A DNA stretch of 64,000 nt from Manduca sexta. Lineage: Eukaryota; Arthropoda; Insecta; Lepidoptera; Sphingidae. The translations under genes and the position numbers were made by a program. Shown in pieces: positions 14,731-28,540 of this stretch (position 1 is the stretch's first letter; the number at the start of each line of letters is the position of its first letter). Below the pieces are notes generated by a model that had not been told where the DNA came from, searched no databases, and was given only the letters and a program-made list of their open reading frames with translations. Location of the stretch: assembly GCF_014839805.1 (NCBI RefSeq), contig NC_051129.1, forward strand, positions 10,172,920 through 10,236,919, given 5' to 3'.

Positions 14731-14800
14731 CTATATCACAGGCGTAAAGTGTCTTGGGTGCATCTCTGCCCATCTCTCCACGGATAAAGGCGTGATGTGT
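14731..14800 (+). repeat. Family C SINE tail fragment
   Basis: The end of the fragment (TCTCCACGGATAAAGGCGTG) matches the family C 3' end. A similar short piece is at 3520-3550 (CTTCGGGGATAAAGGCATGA). Confidence 0.6.
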
Positions 14801-17552
14801 TTTTTGTGTATCACAAGTGAAAAAATATTTCTTAATTTTTAGTTATATGTACCTATTGTAGACTCACACGCAAACACACTCACTCCTTCACATGTATTAA
14901 ATTTACTGTAATTGACAGGGGCTGACATAGGTATTAATTGAAAATCGTATGATTCTGTAGTTAAAATATATATAGACATTTAAATCAGTTTTAATTAATT
15001 TGTTAATAAATTATATAGTTACCCTTGTTAATGTATTACATTCGTGAAGCGAACAGCTTATGTCGACCTTTGTCTTGTACTCAGTTATTAACTGTAATAT
15101 AATTAACAATTCTAAATACTGGGTAAGGTACAGTGTTTCTAAACTTTGAACTTTAAACTATAGGCCATATGGTCGCTAGTGTGGTTAGTAACAATCCCCA
15201 AGAGTATGCAAAAAAATGGTCAACAACGCGACACACAAATAAAACAGACGAAATTCGAACTAAAATACCTTCTTGATCCCGTTACACGGTGTACAACTGA
15301 TCTATTTGCAATGAGACAAGCGCATTGGGGTGATTGAAGAACAGTCCCAGAGGTGTCTTGCAAGTCAATTGCATTCGCCAGGACATACTGCCCCCGCGGG
15401 ACCGAAAATGTCACGGCGCAGTCACGCTCAGAGTTAAAAAATATAGAGGAACAACGATTCAAGCGGGACCACGAATTTTAGAATGCAAGACGGTCAATTA
15501 TTTACTGGGCAACTGTAGGTGAAACTAGTACATAATTAAGAATTCTGTAGATATGACTATTTCATTATTAATGTTTCATACGTGAATTTCAAATACTTTT
15601 AGTACAAAACTGGATACATAATATAATTAAAGTATGACAAGGTTCTATGTTATATATATTTTTTTGCATAATTTGAGTTATACTATTCTATGTCGTTTTT
15701 ATTGAAAAAAAAAACCGAATCTCCAATAATCCCGAAGAATAAATAAATGGGAGGCCTACAATTATTGTCTTCTAATTCTTAACAATGTGAAAATTTTAAA
15801 TCTCATTTTTGCAACATAAAAAACATAGGACCTTGTAATAGTGAGTCAGCGAAAAGCACTAAAGTATACAACAATTAATTTATTAAGTACGCTCTCAATT
15901 AACGACCAAAGTACTTAGTAAAGAAGTGTCATACTAGACATCGTTATTAGGAATTTTACGTATCAACAAGAACAAAAACAAAATTGAAATAAGCCAAAAT
16001 GGCGTACGAATATAAAGGGCGAACACAATTGAAAGCGATAAAGGTTAAAACGACACAGAAATTAAGAAGGCGTAAGTTATAACAAGAAACAAACAGCGAA
16101 GGATGCGGTCCCACTGAAGCGTAAGACATACGCTCGTGAACATATGAAGACTTCTTCGAAGCGAAGAAGTAGTATTGGAACAAAATTATAGGTCTTTTCA
16201 TAGACATGGCGTATCCAATATCTCGAGCTTCTAGCTGAATTAGGCCTGAATCTATGTCGCTGTAGTAAAGCGGAGAAGATACTTATAATAAATTATTCTT
16301 TCTCGACATTTCTTCTTAAAATCGCTACGTTCTCTATTGAACATGCACCTTAAGTCAGCAATACTGATAGCGAATGAAATTACACCTCGCGCTCACTCTC
16401 GACAGAAACTGCTGTAATCACAAACAAATTCAAAGCGTAGAAGATTGCTGTGAATCGCGATATTGTAAAGGTCACGGTCGATGTGACGAGCGTGGAGCGG
16501 TTTTTATGAAATCTCTATTTTTAGGTGTTAATTTTTTTATTCTTTTATAACATTTAAGACAATTTCACTGACCAGTTTTGAAAACAGATGACGCAATAAA
16601 TCATATTTATATCAGCGTTCGCTGACCTTAGATATTTCACTTAATGCAAACCTAAATCAAGACATAATGGCGAAATCAGAATGTCGAGTAGGTATCGAAG
16701 CGTAGCGGATCATTAATAATGTAATTTATTTTTTAATTTATTACATTAATTAATTTAACTGAATATCATATATTATGAAACAACTAGTCAGAATGTATGA
16801 ATGAGAATGATATATGTAAACATCTTAAATTACTTCTATTTCAGTACGTTATTACTCCATTGTTTCTAATGAGAAACGCAATTTATGTTTCGCTTGTTTA
16901 TTTTGATAAAACAAAAAGCAAACTTCAACTTGTGCAGTTACTCATAAACCGTGAAATCGCGACCGTCGACCGCTCATCACTTACAACATTTAACAGCTTA
17001 TAAGCAAAAGCAGGGAGCACTTTAAGTGAAAATACAGATTGTGAGTTAACAAAACATGTATATTGTATACTCTGTTATACTTGGAATTCAAATGTGTCGA
17101 TTATATTGCCCGAGGCGGGCCCGCTCCGTCGCGTTCCAACTTTCTTCCAATTCCAATCCCAAAGTTCATATGAAACGGTAATGCAAGGGCTCTTAATAAT
17201 TAATTTATGCGAATTTGACGCATTGTTATTGGAATCGCAATCGTAATTGTATTATCGCTGAAGAATTAGTTTTAATTATCTTAAAATCAAATCATGGTAT
17301 GATACGTTTATTTGATTGTGTATATATAATATATTGTATATAATTATTTGAATTTTGTTGTTATGTCAATATCGAAGACCAAAGCGGCATTCTAGCAAAC
17401 ACACTAATTAGCACAAACAAGTATCCATCAAAGTGATTCGGACTATTAATCAGATGACAACATTAATATTACTATTTACTGTATCGAGCTAAACTTAATT
17501 CGTATTAATTAACAATGCATATTGAACTTAATTTATTTAATATAAAATATAT

Positions 17553-17727
17553 TTTTGAAACCGGCATACCTGAGACGTTCTTTATAAGAATTTTAAGGGT
17601 ATGTGAAGTCTGCCAATGAATACTAGACCAGCGTGGTGGAACTAAGGCCTAATTCTCTCTCCACAGTAAAGGACGTCCGTGCCCAGCAGTGGGACAGTAT
17701 TTGATACAGGGCCGATATTATTATTGT
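17553..17727 (+). repeat. Family A SINE, 5'-truncated
   Basis: This copy matches the 3' half of the element at 5361-5690, from the AAACC..CATACCTGAGA segment through CCAGCGTGGTGGA, GGCCTAAT and CCCAGCAGTGGG to the GATATTATTATT tail. The tRNA head is missing and there are many substitutions, so it is an old copy. Confidence 0.85.
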
Positions 17728-18145
17728 ATAAACATTTGATAGTAAGGATTTTCCTTAATAATATGCTCAAATAAACTAAGGCAACGTACACAAACTTGTT
17801 TCATACTTTACTACGTTAGAAATTCATGCGCGCCGACCCTATGCACTTATTGTAGAGCCCAACGCGGCTCTACATTGCAGTTTTCAACAAATCGAATTTA
17901 CATGTCCGCCAACACATAAACATGGTTACGATACACTTTTGCGGAATAGCATTTTCACTATTACAAATGCACCATTTATATGCGACGTAAAAATGTCCAA
18001 TTGAAATATAATATCATTTTCGATTTTCCGCAAAGTGAACGTTTACGTTTTCCAATTGACGTTTTTATCTGTACAGTGTAGTGTCAGTGTATTGTGAATT
18101 ATATCCGGTAAGGATTCTATTAGAGTTCTATGTACATAAGTATTT

Positions 18146-18300
18146 ATTTATTTATGCACTTTATACATATATATTATGTATATCGGCGGACTTAATGCCA
18201 TAAGCATTCTCTCTCAGTTAACCTAAGGGTGGTGTAAATAAATAAGGTAAGGCCATCAAGATTACCTGATATTTAAAGATACGAATAATCATAAATAAAA
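18146..18300 (+). repeat. LINE-type 3' tail
   Basis: TTTATTTATGCACTTTATAC then GGCGGACTTAATGCCATAAG, CATTCTCTCTCAGTTAACC and an AT-rich end. I recognise the GCGGACTTAATGCC sequence as part of a repeat common in Lepidoptera. A short related fragment is at 38388-38450. No coding part is attached. Confidence 0.6.
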
Positions 18301-19483
18301 GCAAATATAGCAAATAGTAATAAAACCTATATTAAATACAAACATAAGTAATTAAACATTTAAATAAATAAAATACAAAGTATGAATACATAAATATATA
18401 AGTATGTACCAATAATATATTTTGTGAATTAAAGTGGCGACTCTTCTGCTTCGTTTAACAATGGAGAATTTAAGGCAAACTGAGAGGTGGCCGACTGATT
18501 TCGACGGGGAGTGAATATTATAAAACAATATCCATTTGATTGCATTTATAACTTAATACATCTCATGACCTTTATTTCACATCATTGAAACTTAATTATT
18601 ACGTAAAATTTTAAATATTAAATAGCAACCTTAATGAAAACGAATGAATAATTAATTTCAATTTAATCCACGAAAAAACAAATACGAAAAACACATATCC
18701 TACATTCAATACGCCCAAACACCTCATTATTCACGTTGTATATTGACCGCATCGCTCGCATACTCGACCGAGTGTAAACCTTTACCCCAAAAAAAAAAAA
18801 AACTACCCTCTTGGTTCCGCACCGGCGGTCTCAAAACGAGAACGTAACGTGTCACAAAATATGTTAAGTGTTCGACAATTTGAAACAAAGTTTACCGAGG
18901 CTCAGTTGCCGATCGATAGTTGATTCCGTTCGCACACAGCGTGCCGTATCCCGCTGCCTCTACAAAGGGTTAAACTCTATCCGAGACGCTCCGGCGATCG
19001 TAGTTACGTAGTTTCACTTTGTGGATTGATTGAGCTGTGGTATTCGATAACGTTATTAATAAATACGTTACCGAAGTCGGATTCGAATCCTGGACGTGCC
19101 GGGACCGGTTTTAATGGCTGCAATCTCGGTGTACAAGTTTCGGAGTGGATGTAAAGGTATTACCAATATCTGATTACAGGATTAGTTAACTCAAGAGACT
19201 AGTTAGAGAACAATTCTAAACGATAACTAGAAAATCTCTGTTTTGTGTTAGAAGACTTTGACGAGGAATTTGGACACAGATTGTTGATAGTGTTAGATAG
19301 ATAGATAATAAAATTTATTTTGGCTACAATTAACTCATAGTGTAACTTAAAATATGCATAGACAATAGAAAAGTAGATATCCATTTGTGAGATATTGCAT
19401 CCGCAATCAGGCCCTAGCTCAGCAATGTTAGGGTCTGTTTGACAACTTCTGAGTAAATAATACTCGTCACATAAATATATACA

Positions 19484-19912
19484 CCGATATATATGTAAGA
19501 CGTTTTAGATCTGGCGTTCCGTACACTAATTGTGTTCGACTCAACTGTATTGCAATCCGTACACCTGACTTTAGTATGATTTCAACATTGACAGCGTGTG
19601 GTTGTGTACGGAGTGACGTTCATAATATAAGAACTCTTAGAGTAAACCTTAAATAAGTAAAATTATTTGTTGTTCAAATTAATAAATAGGCTATAACGGT
19701 GACGTTTCGGTTGCCATTTTAGTTCAAATTTTGAACAAATAGTTTATAAGGACGTTCGAGTCTATAGATATACGTCACTTGCTACTCCGTTCACACCCAG
19801 AAGCTGTCAATATTGACAATACTAAAGTTAGTTTGAATGGATTGCAGGTCAATTCAGTTGAACACAGTGAATGTACGGAACGCCAAATCTAGTACGTAGT
19901 ACATATATCGAT
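19484..19912. mobile_element. MITE-like element with long inverted arms
   Basis: The left arm (19484 to about 19620) and right arm (about 19765 to 19912) are imperfect reverse complements. Shared phrases in order are CGATATAT..ACGT, TAGAT(C/T)TGGCGTTCCGTACA, TGTGTTC, TCAACTG..TTG, TGCAATCC, ACTTTAGTAT, TTGACAGC and ACGGAGT. About 145 bases of AT-rich sequence separate them. This foldback structure without a gene fits a non-autonomous DNA transposon. No clear target-site duplication was found, so the exact ends are uncertain. Confidence 0.7.
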
Positions 19913-20742
19913 GCTATGCTCGTATGTTGAGTCAGGTTCCTTTTCGCAGAATAGGGGACCGGCCTATGTTTGATTTTGTACATTATTCTATATTTAATGG
20001 CTTAATAATACGAAAAAGAAGCACTCCTGCGAAAACTGCATAAAAATTGGTTAAAAAATGAGCGAGTAATTCATATTTAAAATATTGTAATGTGCAGAAG
20101 TGGGCGCGATGTGGGGATATCGCTTCATCTCTTTCTTTCGCACGCGTCTTAATTCCCGAGGACGTCACAAGTGGGTATTCGTCTCTTCTGTTTCTTGTTA
20201 ATTACCCCTTCCATCGAAATTCAAAGACTTATAACTTGTTGATTTTTTAACGGATTTTAATAATTCCTTCTGTGTTATAATTTATATTATGTAAATATTT
20301 GATAATAGTAAAGAACAAAAATTAGTCCGGTACCCTATTCCAGCTTTCGCCACTGCAATACATACCCAATGGAGCGCAATGACAACGTTTCATTTAGATA
20401 ACACTGAAACACTAGTTTTCTGTAGCTTAAAAACAATGTAGTTAAGGTATAAATTACTTAAATTTAAAAATGAAATGCTAATAATGACGTCATTAAATAT
20501 AACTGTAACCGATATTGCGTAATTCGTATTCATTTCCAATGAAAGGTTTACAGAGAGTAATGTTTTTATATCGCACACAACGTATTTCTGACCGAAAATG
20601 GATTAATGCGCGGTAATGTTAAGGTTTCTGTGTCACTTAAAATTTATTTTAATAGAATGACAAGTTGAAGTGGTTTGGGAAACTGACAGGAAATATTATA
20701 GGGCTTGATGCGGAGTTAAGTGACGGAAAATTCCCACCTAAA

Positions 20743-20845
20743 ATGGCGGCAACGTATCTCTAAGCCTCCTGGTTTTGCGAATATTCATGGGCGGCGGTGA
20801 CCACTTACCTTCAGCTGAACCTTATGCTCGTTTGCCTCTATATAT
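20743..20845 (-). repeat. Dispersed repeat, inverse copy of the 22553-22660 type
   Basis: The minus strand reads GAGGCAAACGAGCATAAGGT, GAAGGTAAGTGGTCACCGCC and GCCCATGAATATTCGC, matching the same tail type. Confidence 0.65.
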
Positions 20846-22552
20846 AAGCAAGCCTATATAAAAAGCTGCGAGTTTTGTTGCTTATCTCGGTACAATAACG
20901 ATAATTAAAAAATATTGAATAAAATTTTCAAACAATAATAATTTCTACGTAACAAAATAATATTGGCTTAATTTAAGTTTTCAAACAGAACAAATTTAAG
21001 ATTACGGTATTATTACTTTCTGCATGATTTAAAATTTAAAATATTACCAATACACAACTCAAACTTTACAGTATGGTAAATCTCAATATAAGCCTTTTTC
21101 ACAGGCGCCAAAACCACAATGAATGAAAATAATTTGAAAAATATTGTAATTTGGCCGAATTTTACGGCGTGGCATATCGCTGTGCATTGAGGATAATCAC
21201 AGTATCCAAAAACCATTCCGATGCGGCGTGTAACTCCGAATTTAGTGGCGTTTTCCACAAAAAGCTACCGGGCAAAAATATGGCACCGTTTGAGCGCGCA
21301 TTACAGCGGCTCAGCGGGATATACTCCGTGCAAGCTGTGCGAGCACGGCGGAATTTTAAGTCATACTTCTACGAACCAAAATTGTATAATGTGATAACAC
21401 TTTTCGAATACTAACATGTCGTTTTGAATAATGTATTATTATTATTGTGAGACGAAATGATTTTATACGAAAGGATTCAGTGACTATGCGGGGAAGTGAT
21501 TACAGATTGATTTGCGGTAATCCTAGTAATTTATAAAATATACATATAGTAAATTTGCACTTATGTATACATGGAAAGCTGGGCAGTATAGGTAATTTAC
21601 AAATTTGATTGCGTATTTAAATGAATTATACATTTTATTCATTTAAATAGAGTTTAATATTAAATCATAGCTCGGTACATACTACAATATCATTTAAATA
21701 AAATTAATAAAATATACCATACCCGCCATATCTCCCAACTCAAGCCACACACCAAGGCTTTGTTTCAAGTGGTCGCATTTATTCTCCCCATGTCCGAGTC
21801 CTCTTTAATTATGGATAATTTATATTGAGATTAAAGCCGGCAGGTGGGCGGGTGGCGCTGGATTCCTACCGCGCGCTCTATTGTGAGAGCGTTCACTTCG
21901 CGCCGCTGTAGATCGGTCGCGGCCGTTTATAGTTTTAACTCGTGACACTTTAATCGTTGACGTGCTATGTACGGTGTGAAATCTTTCGAATTAGGCCGGC
22001 GGTTTAAATATAGTTTGTATGTTATGAGCTGCTGAGCTGTCAGTTAACGATGTCGCCTTATGTGCCAGTAGCTGGAAAGTATTTAGCTTATTGCTATATG
22101 AGTATTAGTTACAAATCGAGTGCTTTGGTACAGGAAGAGAGAGGACGAGTAGAAAATGAAGAGAAAAAGAAATCACAACTTTAATTAATCGAATATAAAT
22201 TTTAATATACCTACTTGTAATACTTGTATGAGAATAAATAAATATAAAGTAAGTATAGCTACTCTTCCGCTTACTTGTCCCGCTAGCCAGGTTTTAATGT
22301 AGCCCAAAATACGAGTAAAATAATTAAACCTTTCTATATTAAATGTTCCGAGTGTCTGGCTATTTGTATCATCCCATTTCATTACATGTCACAGCTGAAA
22401 ATATTTGTTGAACGTGCCAATCGTGTTTAAGTAGCTATTTGGCAAAATAAGTAATAAAACACAAATTTACCTTTTAACTATTCCGCACTGTTGCGGAGAG
22501 ATAACATAGAGATGCTTAAGCTATTTTATTATAATGACCTTTTATATTTCAG

Positions 22553-22660
22553 ATTGCCTTAGTAGGCAAACGAGCAAGCGGTCCGCCTGATGGTGAGCGA
22601 CATTCGCCGTCCATGGACTTTGCAATGCCAGGGGCACAGCCAAGCCGTTGCCTACCAGGT
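22553..22660 (+). repeat. Dispersed repeat of the CCTGATGGTGAGC type
   Basis: The sequence (AGGCAAACGAGCAAGCGGTC, CGCCTGATGGTGAGCGACAT, GTCCATGGACTTTGCAATGC, CAGCCAAGCCGTTGCCTACC) is a piece I recognise as common in moth and butterfly introns, usually as part of non-LTR element tails. A diverged inverse copy is at 20743-20845. Confidence 0.75.
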
Positions 22661-22988
22661 TTGTTTTAATTTTTCTATAGGATTTATATAGTCTGGCATA
22701 TTTTAACATACTGCGTGAACGTCTCCAAATTATATTTTGCTTGATTCGCTGCGCTTAAGTCACTTTTAGTTTAAATTATGTGCATGTTGACTTTTCCTAA
22801 CTTGGGCTTACATTATAGCTATTAGTTATATTTAAAATATTGTTATCGTAGTGTTAAGTCTGCTGGAAAACCTAATAAATAAATAAATAAATAAATTATA
22901 TATACCGTATTTAAGAATGTCGTATTTAAGAAATGTATGAATTACCAAGTAGGAGGTTTATTTTTTATCTAGTTTGATTATATTATCA

Positions 22989-23304
22989 TAATATTAGCCC
23001 TTTATTATATACTGTCCGACTGTTGGGCACGAGCCTCCTCTACTACTGAGAGGGATTAGGCCTTAGTCCACCACGCTGGCCTAGTGCGGATTGGTAGTCT
23101 TCACACACCCTCGAAATTCCTATGGAGAACTTCTCAGGCAAGCAGGTTTCCTCACGATGTTTTCCTTCACCGTTAAAGCCAGCGAAAATTCACAAATAAA
23201 ACACACATAACTTTAGAAAAGTCAGAGGTGTTGTGCCCTTGGGATTTGAACTTGCGGACATGCGTCTCGGCAGTCCCTTCCACAACCAACTAGGCTATCG
23301 CTGC
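22989..23304 (-). repeat. Family A SINE, near full length
   Basis: This is a reverse-oriented copy running from the tail (near 22989) to the tRNA-like head (CTATCGCTGC, end 23304). The B box is altered (GGGATTTGAACTTG on the plus strand) and the GTTTCCTCACGATGTTTTCC core is intact. Confidence 0.88.
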
Positions 23305-25934
23305 TATTGAGTTTGATCTACCATTAAAAGATTATTACGATTTGGTTCGAAAGGAAATGCAGTAAAATTATTCAGTATAAAAGGCCATAAGTAAAAATTT
23401 TAATGCACGTAGCATAGTGCGGAACTGTGAAGTACTTTGTAATTCTACGCTCTCGTCTGTGTTAACAGTCGCGGCGTTCACTATCAGACGAGCTAATTGC
23501 TAGTCGCGTTATTTTGTTATAAATCAAATAATAAACAATACCAGTATCACGTGACATTAATTAGTGTCTCCCATTTGTATATTCACATGATAATCAATTT
23601 TAAAAACCACTAGATAGACAAATGAGATAAAAAACAATATTTTCAAAACATACCATATTAATACAAAATTGAACATCAAATCAAACAGTAGTGACGTTTA
23701 CCCATTAATATCAAAATATGTACATGAAGGCGAAAAGAGTTAGGGCAAGTACACCAGTGGTATGACCTGATTCCTGCCGGCATCCCTTTTCTAATAGATA
23801 AAGCAAATTATAAAATAAAATATATTTTAATAAATAAATAATAAATATTTATAGGATAGTGCGCTATAATCTAATTATAATTAGTATTGGTACAATTAGT
23901 AATAGAACCTATATTTGGTGTCGGCTTCACTTTTGGAAAATTTCACACTTCGCCACTGAAGCACATAGTAATAAAACTCAAAAGCTATCGACTTAACATA
24001 CGCAACGCATAAACCAGATTCGCAATCGGTCTCGTCTGCATTCATCCGATATTCGTAATCATAATTTACAACAATGGCGGCCATAGTTTCGGATATCGAT
24101 ATATTAAGGTATCTAATCCTCGGCAGACTGTCGTAGTGAACTAATGAAGTTAACGCTTGGTTTATACCATTCGGGTGATTCTAGTTTGGAAACTGTACGC
24201 CACTTTTGGAATTGGAGATATTGCGAATGAGGTCACACGTTTGCCTGCTACTGTTATCGTGTCGGCAGCACACTGGCTTATTCTAATTTGTTGCCTTAAC
24301 ACCCGATGACATGGTACGGCCATATTCTTATATTGATGTCGAAATTATGCGAGAGTTTAGTGTAAATTAAGAAAGCGGTCAATCTACGGAGTACATCCGA
24401 ATGTTTTAATAATGATAGTGCGACTTTTGATAAAAATCCGCATAGATGTAGTGTTGAATATTGTTAGGAAATAAATTGTTTATTAGAAGTTTTAAGTATA
24501 AATTGCCTCTGTGTTCGATTACATAAATTAAAAACAAAAGTGTTTTTCACTCTGTCAGTAGAGTCGGTGTTTTGTTGTTCTCTCTGTGTAATCTTATGTA
24601 ACGAACGTACTGATTTCACTCCACTAATAAAATTCATAGAAATCTTACTCAATCATAATTTATTTGAAACCGTAACCCAATAAATATTATGTATTTAATG
24701 ATATTACATTTGTTTTATTTTATTTATTTAAAAACTGTATAATAATAAGTACCGATTAATGCAAGGCGTAACTATCAATCTATTATAATCGTACGCTAAC
24801 ACTGTAGCCAATAATCGCTTAAGCGTAGTCCTTTATTCGTTTTGCCGTAGCAAATGCAACCGAAGCTTGAGCCTACGTAATAACACGTTGTGCGTAGCAG
24901 GCTAACTCTGTAGCACTAATCGTTCGTAGCCGATAAATGCTTTAATTTCGACACGGCTATTTCGTAGCATTGTAGCTTTTAACGTAGCTGAAAACAAAAT
25001 GATGTATTTGTACAGTTTGCAGCATTCACTGGAATATGCTGATACCGAGTTTTATTTATTTATACCGTATCTCTAAAAGGACAAAAGAGAGAACCGTGCC
25101 CCTGTTTAATTATGCATACCTTCCTTACTTAATGCGCGTTCATTATTTATTTAATTTAATTAAGATACGCCAACAGCCAACAGAGCGGAGCGAGGACAAA
25201 AATTCGGGATGTAATGCACGGTTGCAACAGGATACTAAATAACTTTTACATGTTCAGACAAAAATTATGCATCACGTTTAGCGAGTGCAACATGTTTTAT
25301 ACATTAAGCTATTCACAATTTTTTTTTTTTTTTATTTGTGCCAGTGATTTGATAAAAAATCATCACTCCAGCCAACAGCGTTACGAAGACGCTGGATGCC
25401 GGAAACTTTCTCTCGTTCGTCGGCCCAGCGCAGGGTTGGCTCCATTAGTATGGCACCGACGATTGTCATTATAACTTGGCCGATAATCCGGATTAGAGCG
25501 AGTTGACGTGATCGCACCCAATCAAAACTTGTAGGCGTTGCACTTCTTGCGTACGTGATCTACAGCCGAGATGTTTCGGTTCTATATTGTGAAAGTTATT
25601 TATGCCGCAGGCGAATGCTTTAATGGCGCCGCGTCTTATGGCTCCCGATTCGAAACGCACTGGATTGTGTAACGTTATGGCTGGTGTTTTATTTTGTTTG
25701 TTTTAGTTAACGAGTTTTACGGGGTTTTGTTGGATACTTGGATATGTTATTCGAGTTGTTATTTAACTGTGTTTTTCTGTTTTTGTTACTTCTAGAATCT
25801 GTTTGTAAAAAAATAAATATGTGTACATTATGAACTTCAAAATGTCTGCAGCAATTTTAATGAATTTTTAGGTACTCTTCAGATTACTCAACAGAACATT
25901 CTTCGAATTTTGAAAGCATCGGGACCAGTAGAAG

Positions 25935-26125
25935 TCATCTGGGTACAGCAGTGGCGAAAGGTGAAGTTTTCCGAAAGGGATCCCAACGCAAGATATAGAT
26001 ACTGTTATACACATATGCGGTCTGTAAACCGTTCTAATGATACCTAGATTCTACATAAACTGGAGCGAGCAAAAATTGGGTTATATGAACCCTTTGCCAC
26101 TAGGGTAGATAAATTAGTACTACCC
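25935..26125 (+). repeat. Family E fragment
   Basis: CAGTGGCGAAAGGTGAAGTT then TATGCGGTCTGTAAACCGTT and CTACATAAACTGG follow the same order as the reverse complement of 31000-31160. A sister fragment at 30236-30345 reads GCATAAATGCGGTCTGCAAA then TTACGTAAATTATGAAATGA. Confidence 0.6.
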
Positions 26126-27109
26126 TACCACTAGTTGTGCGAATAAATGGAAACTAGGTCGTAAACGTATTGAGAATGATAATATTGTATTTTGTGAATC
26201 GACGTGATTTCACGTTTACATTACAATAAAATTATTTCATTAATACCTACAACAATAAAACAATTGTAACATATTTGCTAAAATTAGAATACAATAGTAA
26301 GGTTTCTTTGTAAATGTCACAGTATACAAATAAATCAAAACCAATAAATACAAACTCCTCAACAACAAACTTTTATAATAGACGAAGCGAGCGTCGAACA
26401 AACCTAAAAATACATTTAGCGCAAAAAAACCGGCTAACCCGTAACGCGTAACAGAGTTGAGGCCGAGTTGTAGGTCGAGTTTTAAATTAAAACTTACATG
26501 ACGTAAACAAACCTATGGGGGCCAAGTACGCGTGCACCGCGAGCCGTCGAGGCCGCAAACATCCGCCCAACACTGACGGGTTAACAACTTGGCGGTAGGC
26601 GGCCGGTAAACAAGGAAAGTATCGTATAACTTGTTCGACAAGTTTCAGTTTCAGGTGTGTAGTCGGGTCGCTTCCGAAAGGTCTTCAGTGTGCAAAGAAT
26701 CAATTACCGTTTAATACTTGATATTCTATACGCATAATGTTATCTGAAGACGTATATGGACAGCGAAGCGTCGTGTATATCTTATGGCTTGTTTATTGAG
26801 CCGTATTATTGTTATACATAGAAGCTATAATAATTTAACTGAAAGACTAGTACCTAAATCAATAGCTTGAACTTGAGGTACGTACTGGCTGATTTCGAAA
26901 AAATAACTGAAATATTAGTAGAGCTTTAGTGTTAGTTACAAAGCTAGAAATAACAACCAGAATGACGTTGAGCGACCAACCATGCCATTTTCAAATCACA
27001 AGAATTCAAAAATAGATCATGTTCAAAAACCAATCACGGACATCGACATAACCAAGAAACAAATGGGTATATAAAAATATGAAACAGCAAGCCATCGGAT
27101 CCAGTACTA

Positions 27110-27143
27110 GTATGTACGTACGTATGTATGTATGTATGTATGT
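27110..27143. repeat. GTAT microsatellite
   Basis: This is a run of TATG/GTAC-type tetranucleotide units, mostly pure TATG in its second half. Confidence 0.95.
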
Positions 27144-27390
27144 GAACTGAAATTAATGAATGTTAAAGCCTTGCGCTAATGAATAATGAGACAGCTCAAT
27201 GAAACGCCATTAAACGATATATTGTTTCAGATAACTGATAATAATGTATCGGCTCATTGGTTTACTGACAGCATAGTTGTGCTGTGACCTGGCGTGGTTC
27301 TGTGTTCAGTTCACAGTTCGAATAAATTAAATTTAATTCTTATATCTATGTGTTTTTTTGGATCGGAATTAGAGTTTTGTTGGTGTTAAG

Positions 27391-27595
27391 TTATATTTTA
27401 TATCCGCTCTGATAGCGACCACCGTACACAAGGTATTAAAACTCGCCATAATGGACCATTTAAGTGTGTCGCGATTCGGGATCAGCCTATGTATATGTGG
27501 TTCCGATACGTCGGCATAACTGTGTCGACTGACGACGTGTAATCAGCTCTCGTCAGACGACATTCTATTGGACATCATTCCATTTACCATCAGGG
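27391..27595 (+). repeat. Family B repeat, opposite orientation, truncated
   Basis: This copy reads GATAGCGACCACCGTACACA, then GTGTGTCGCGATTCGGGATC, then GACATTCTATTGGACATCAT and TTTACCATCAGGG. It is the reverse complement of 9151-9401 and lacks the poly(A) part. Confidence 0.8.
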
Positions 27596-27811
27596 CCCTT
27601 ATTCTGTATGATAGTGTAAACGCGTAACGCGGCCGTGTCATGTTATCTTCGAGAAATGTGCGTGGAATGGTATTCTGTAAGCCAAATTTCTATAGTACTA
27701 AACATGATGCGTTGTGTTACGTGCTTGTTACGCATTGTCAAATAACGTGCGGGATAGAGAATAAGGGTGACTTTGCCGTGCTCGTGTGTAAAAAAGGGGC
27801 GATATAAAGAT

Positions 27812-28000
27812 AGGAAAATATCGTGAAGAAATCTACATACCTGAGAGGTTCTAAGAATTTTAAATGTATCTATGGGAAGTCTACCAATCCGCACTAGGCC
27901 AGCTTGGTAAACTAAGGCACAATCCCTCTCAGTTTTAGAGAAGACTCGTGCCCAGCACTCGGATAGTATAGAATACGGGGCTGATAATATTATATTATAT
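27812..28000 (+). repeat. Family A SINE, 5'-truncated
   Basis: This is the 3' half of the family A element (AATATCGTGAAGAAATCTAC through CCAATCCGCACTAGGCCAGC to GGGCTGATAATATTATATT), diverged. A 124-codon frame on the opposite strand (27643-28017) runs through it and is not a gene. Confidence 0.82.
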
Positions 28001-28540
28001 AAGAATAGGCTTAGCAAGCATGAGACACTGGTAGCACTTCGAGTACTCCTTCCAAGATATCAACGTCAACATATGTATGAAAATCAAAAATCGAGCTGAT
28101 CCAAACCGCCTGAGTTATATTATAACCAACGTGTTAATTGCACGCAAAGCACTTTTCGAATCGTTTTTTAACTGATATTTTATAGGTCATGTGAGTCGGG
28201 AACGGCACGCGGTCACGGTAATGTCCCTACGCAATTTTACGTCGCCTCCTGAGGGACGCCGCGTGATCCGACAATCTGTTACGTGAGAGCACGGCCGCGG
28301 CATACCAACGCTGTATGGATTGATTTGAATTTTATTCAAATGTACAACAAGTTCGTGAAATGTGAAATGAAAATTCGTTTCATTTTTCAAAAATATATCT
28401 ATAGTTTTGCATCGCGACATATGTAGCGGTTTGAGTAAAACTTTCCTCAATTATTTTTAGGGTGTATTGAGAAACGATCGACATTTGATAGGACCGGTCA
28501 GCTGGGTGGAGTACCGCAATAAGGACTAAAACTCTATACG

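Larger units (their letters stand above)
12821..17552. other. No gene recognised
   Basis: It holds the dispersed repeat at 13010-13190 and a family C tail at 14731-14800. The 13900-14160 interval is GC-richer but carries no recognisable protein. The rest is AT-rich. Confidence 0.5.
23305..27390. other. No gene recognised
   Basis: It holds family E fragments (23410-23492, 23890-23990, 25935-26125), a GTAGC-word cluster (24775-24985), a GC-rich stretch at 26440-26640 and a GTAT microsatellite at 27110-27143. Confidence 0.5.

Noticed and set aside
16711..16756. Inverted repeat of TAATGTAAT and ATTACATTA
   Set aside because: It consists only of A and T with short stems, which is expected by chance in this base composition.
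19070..19110. Possible tRNA B box (GGATTCGAATCCTG)
   Set aside because: It is a short palindromic sequence without the rest of a tRNA or a repeat body.
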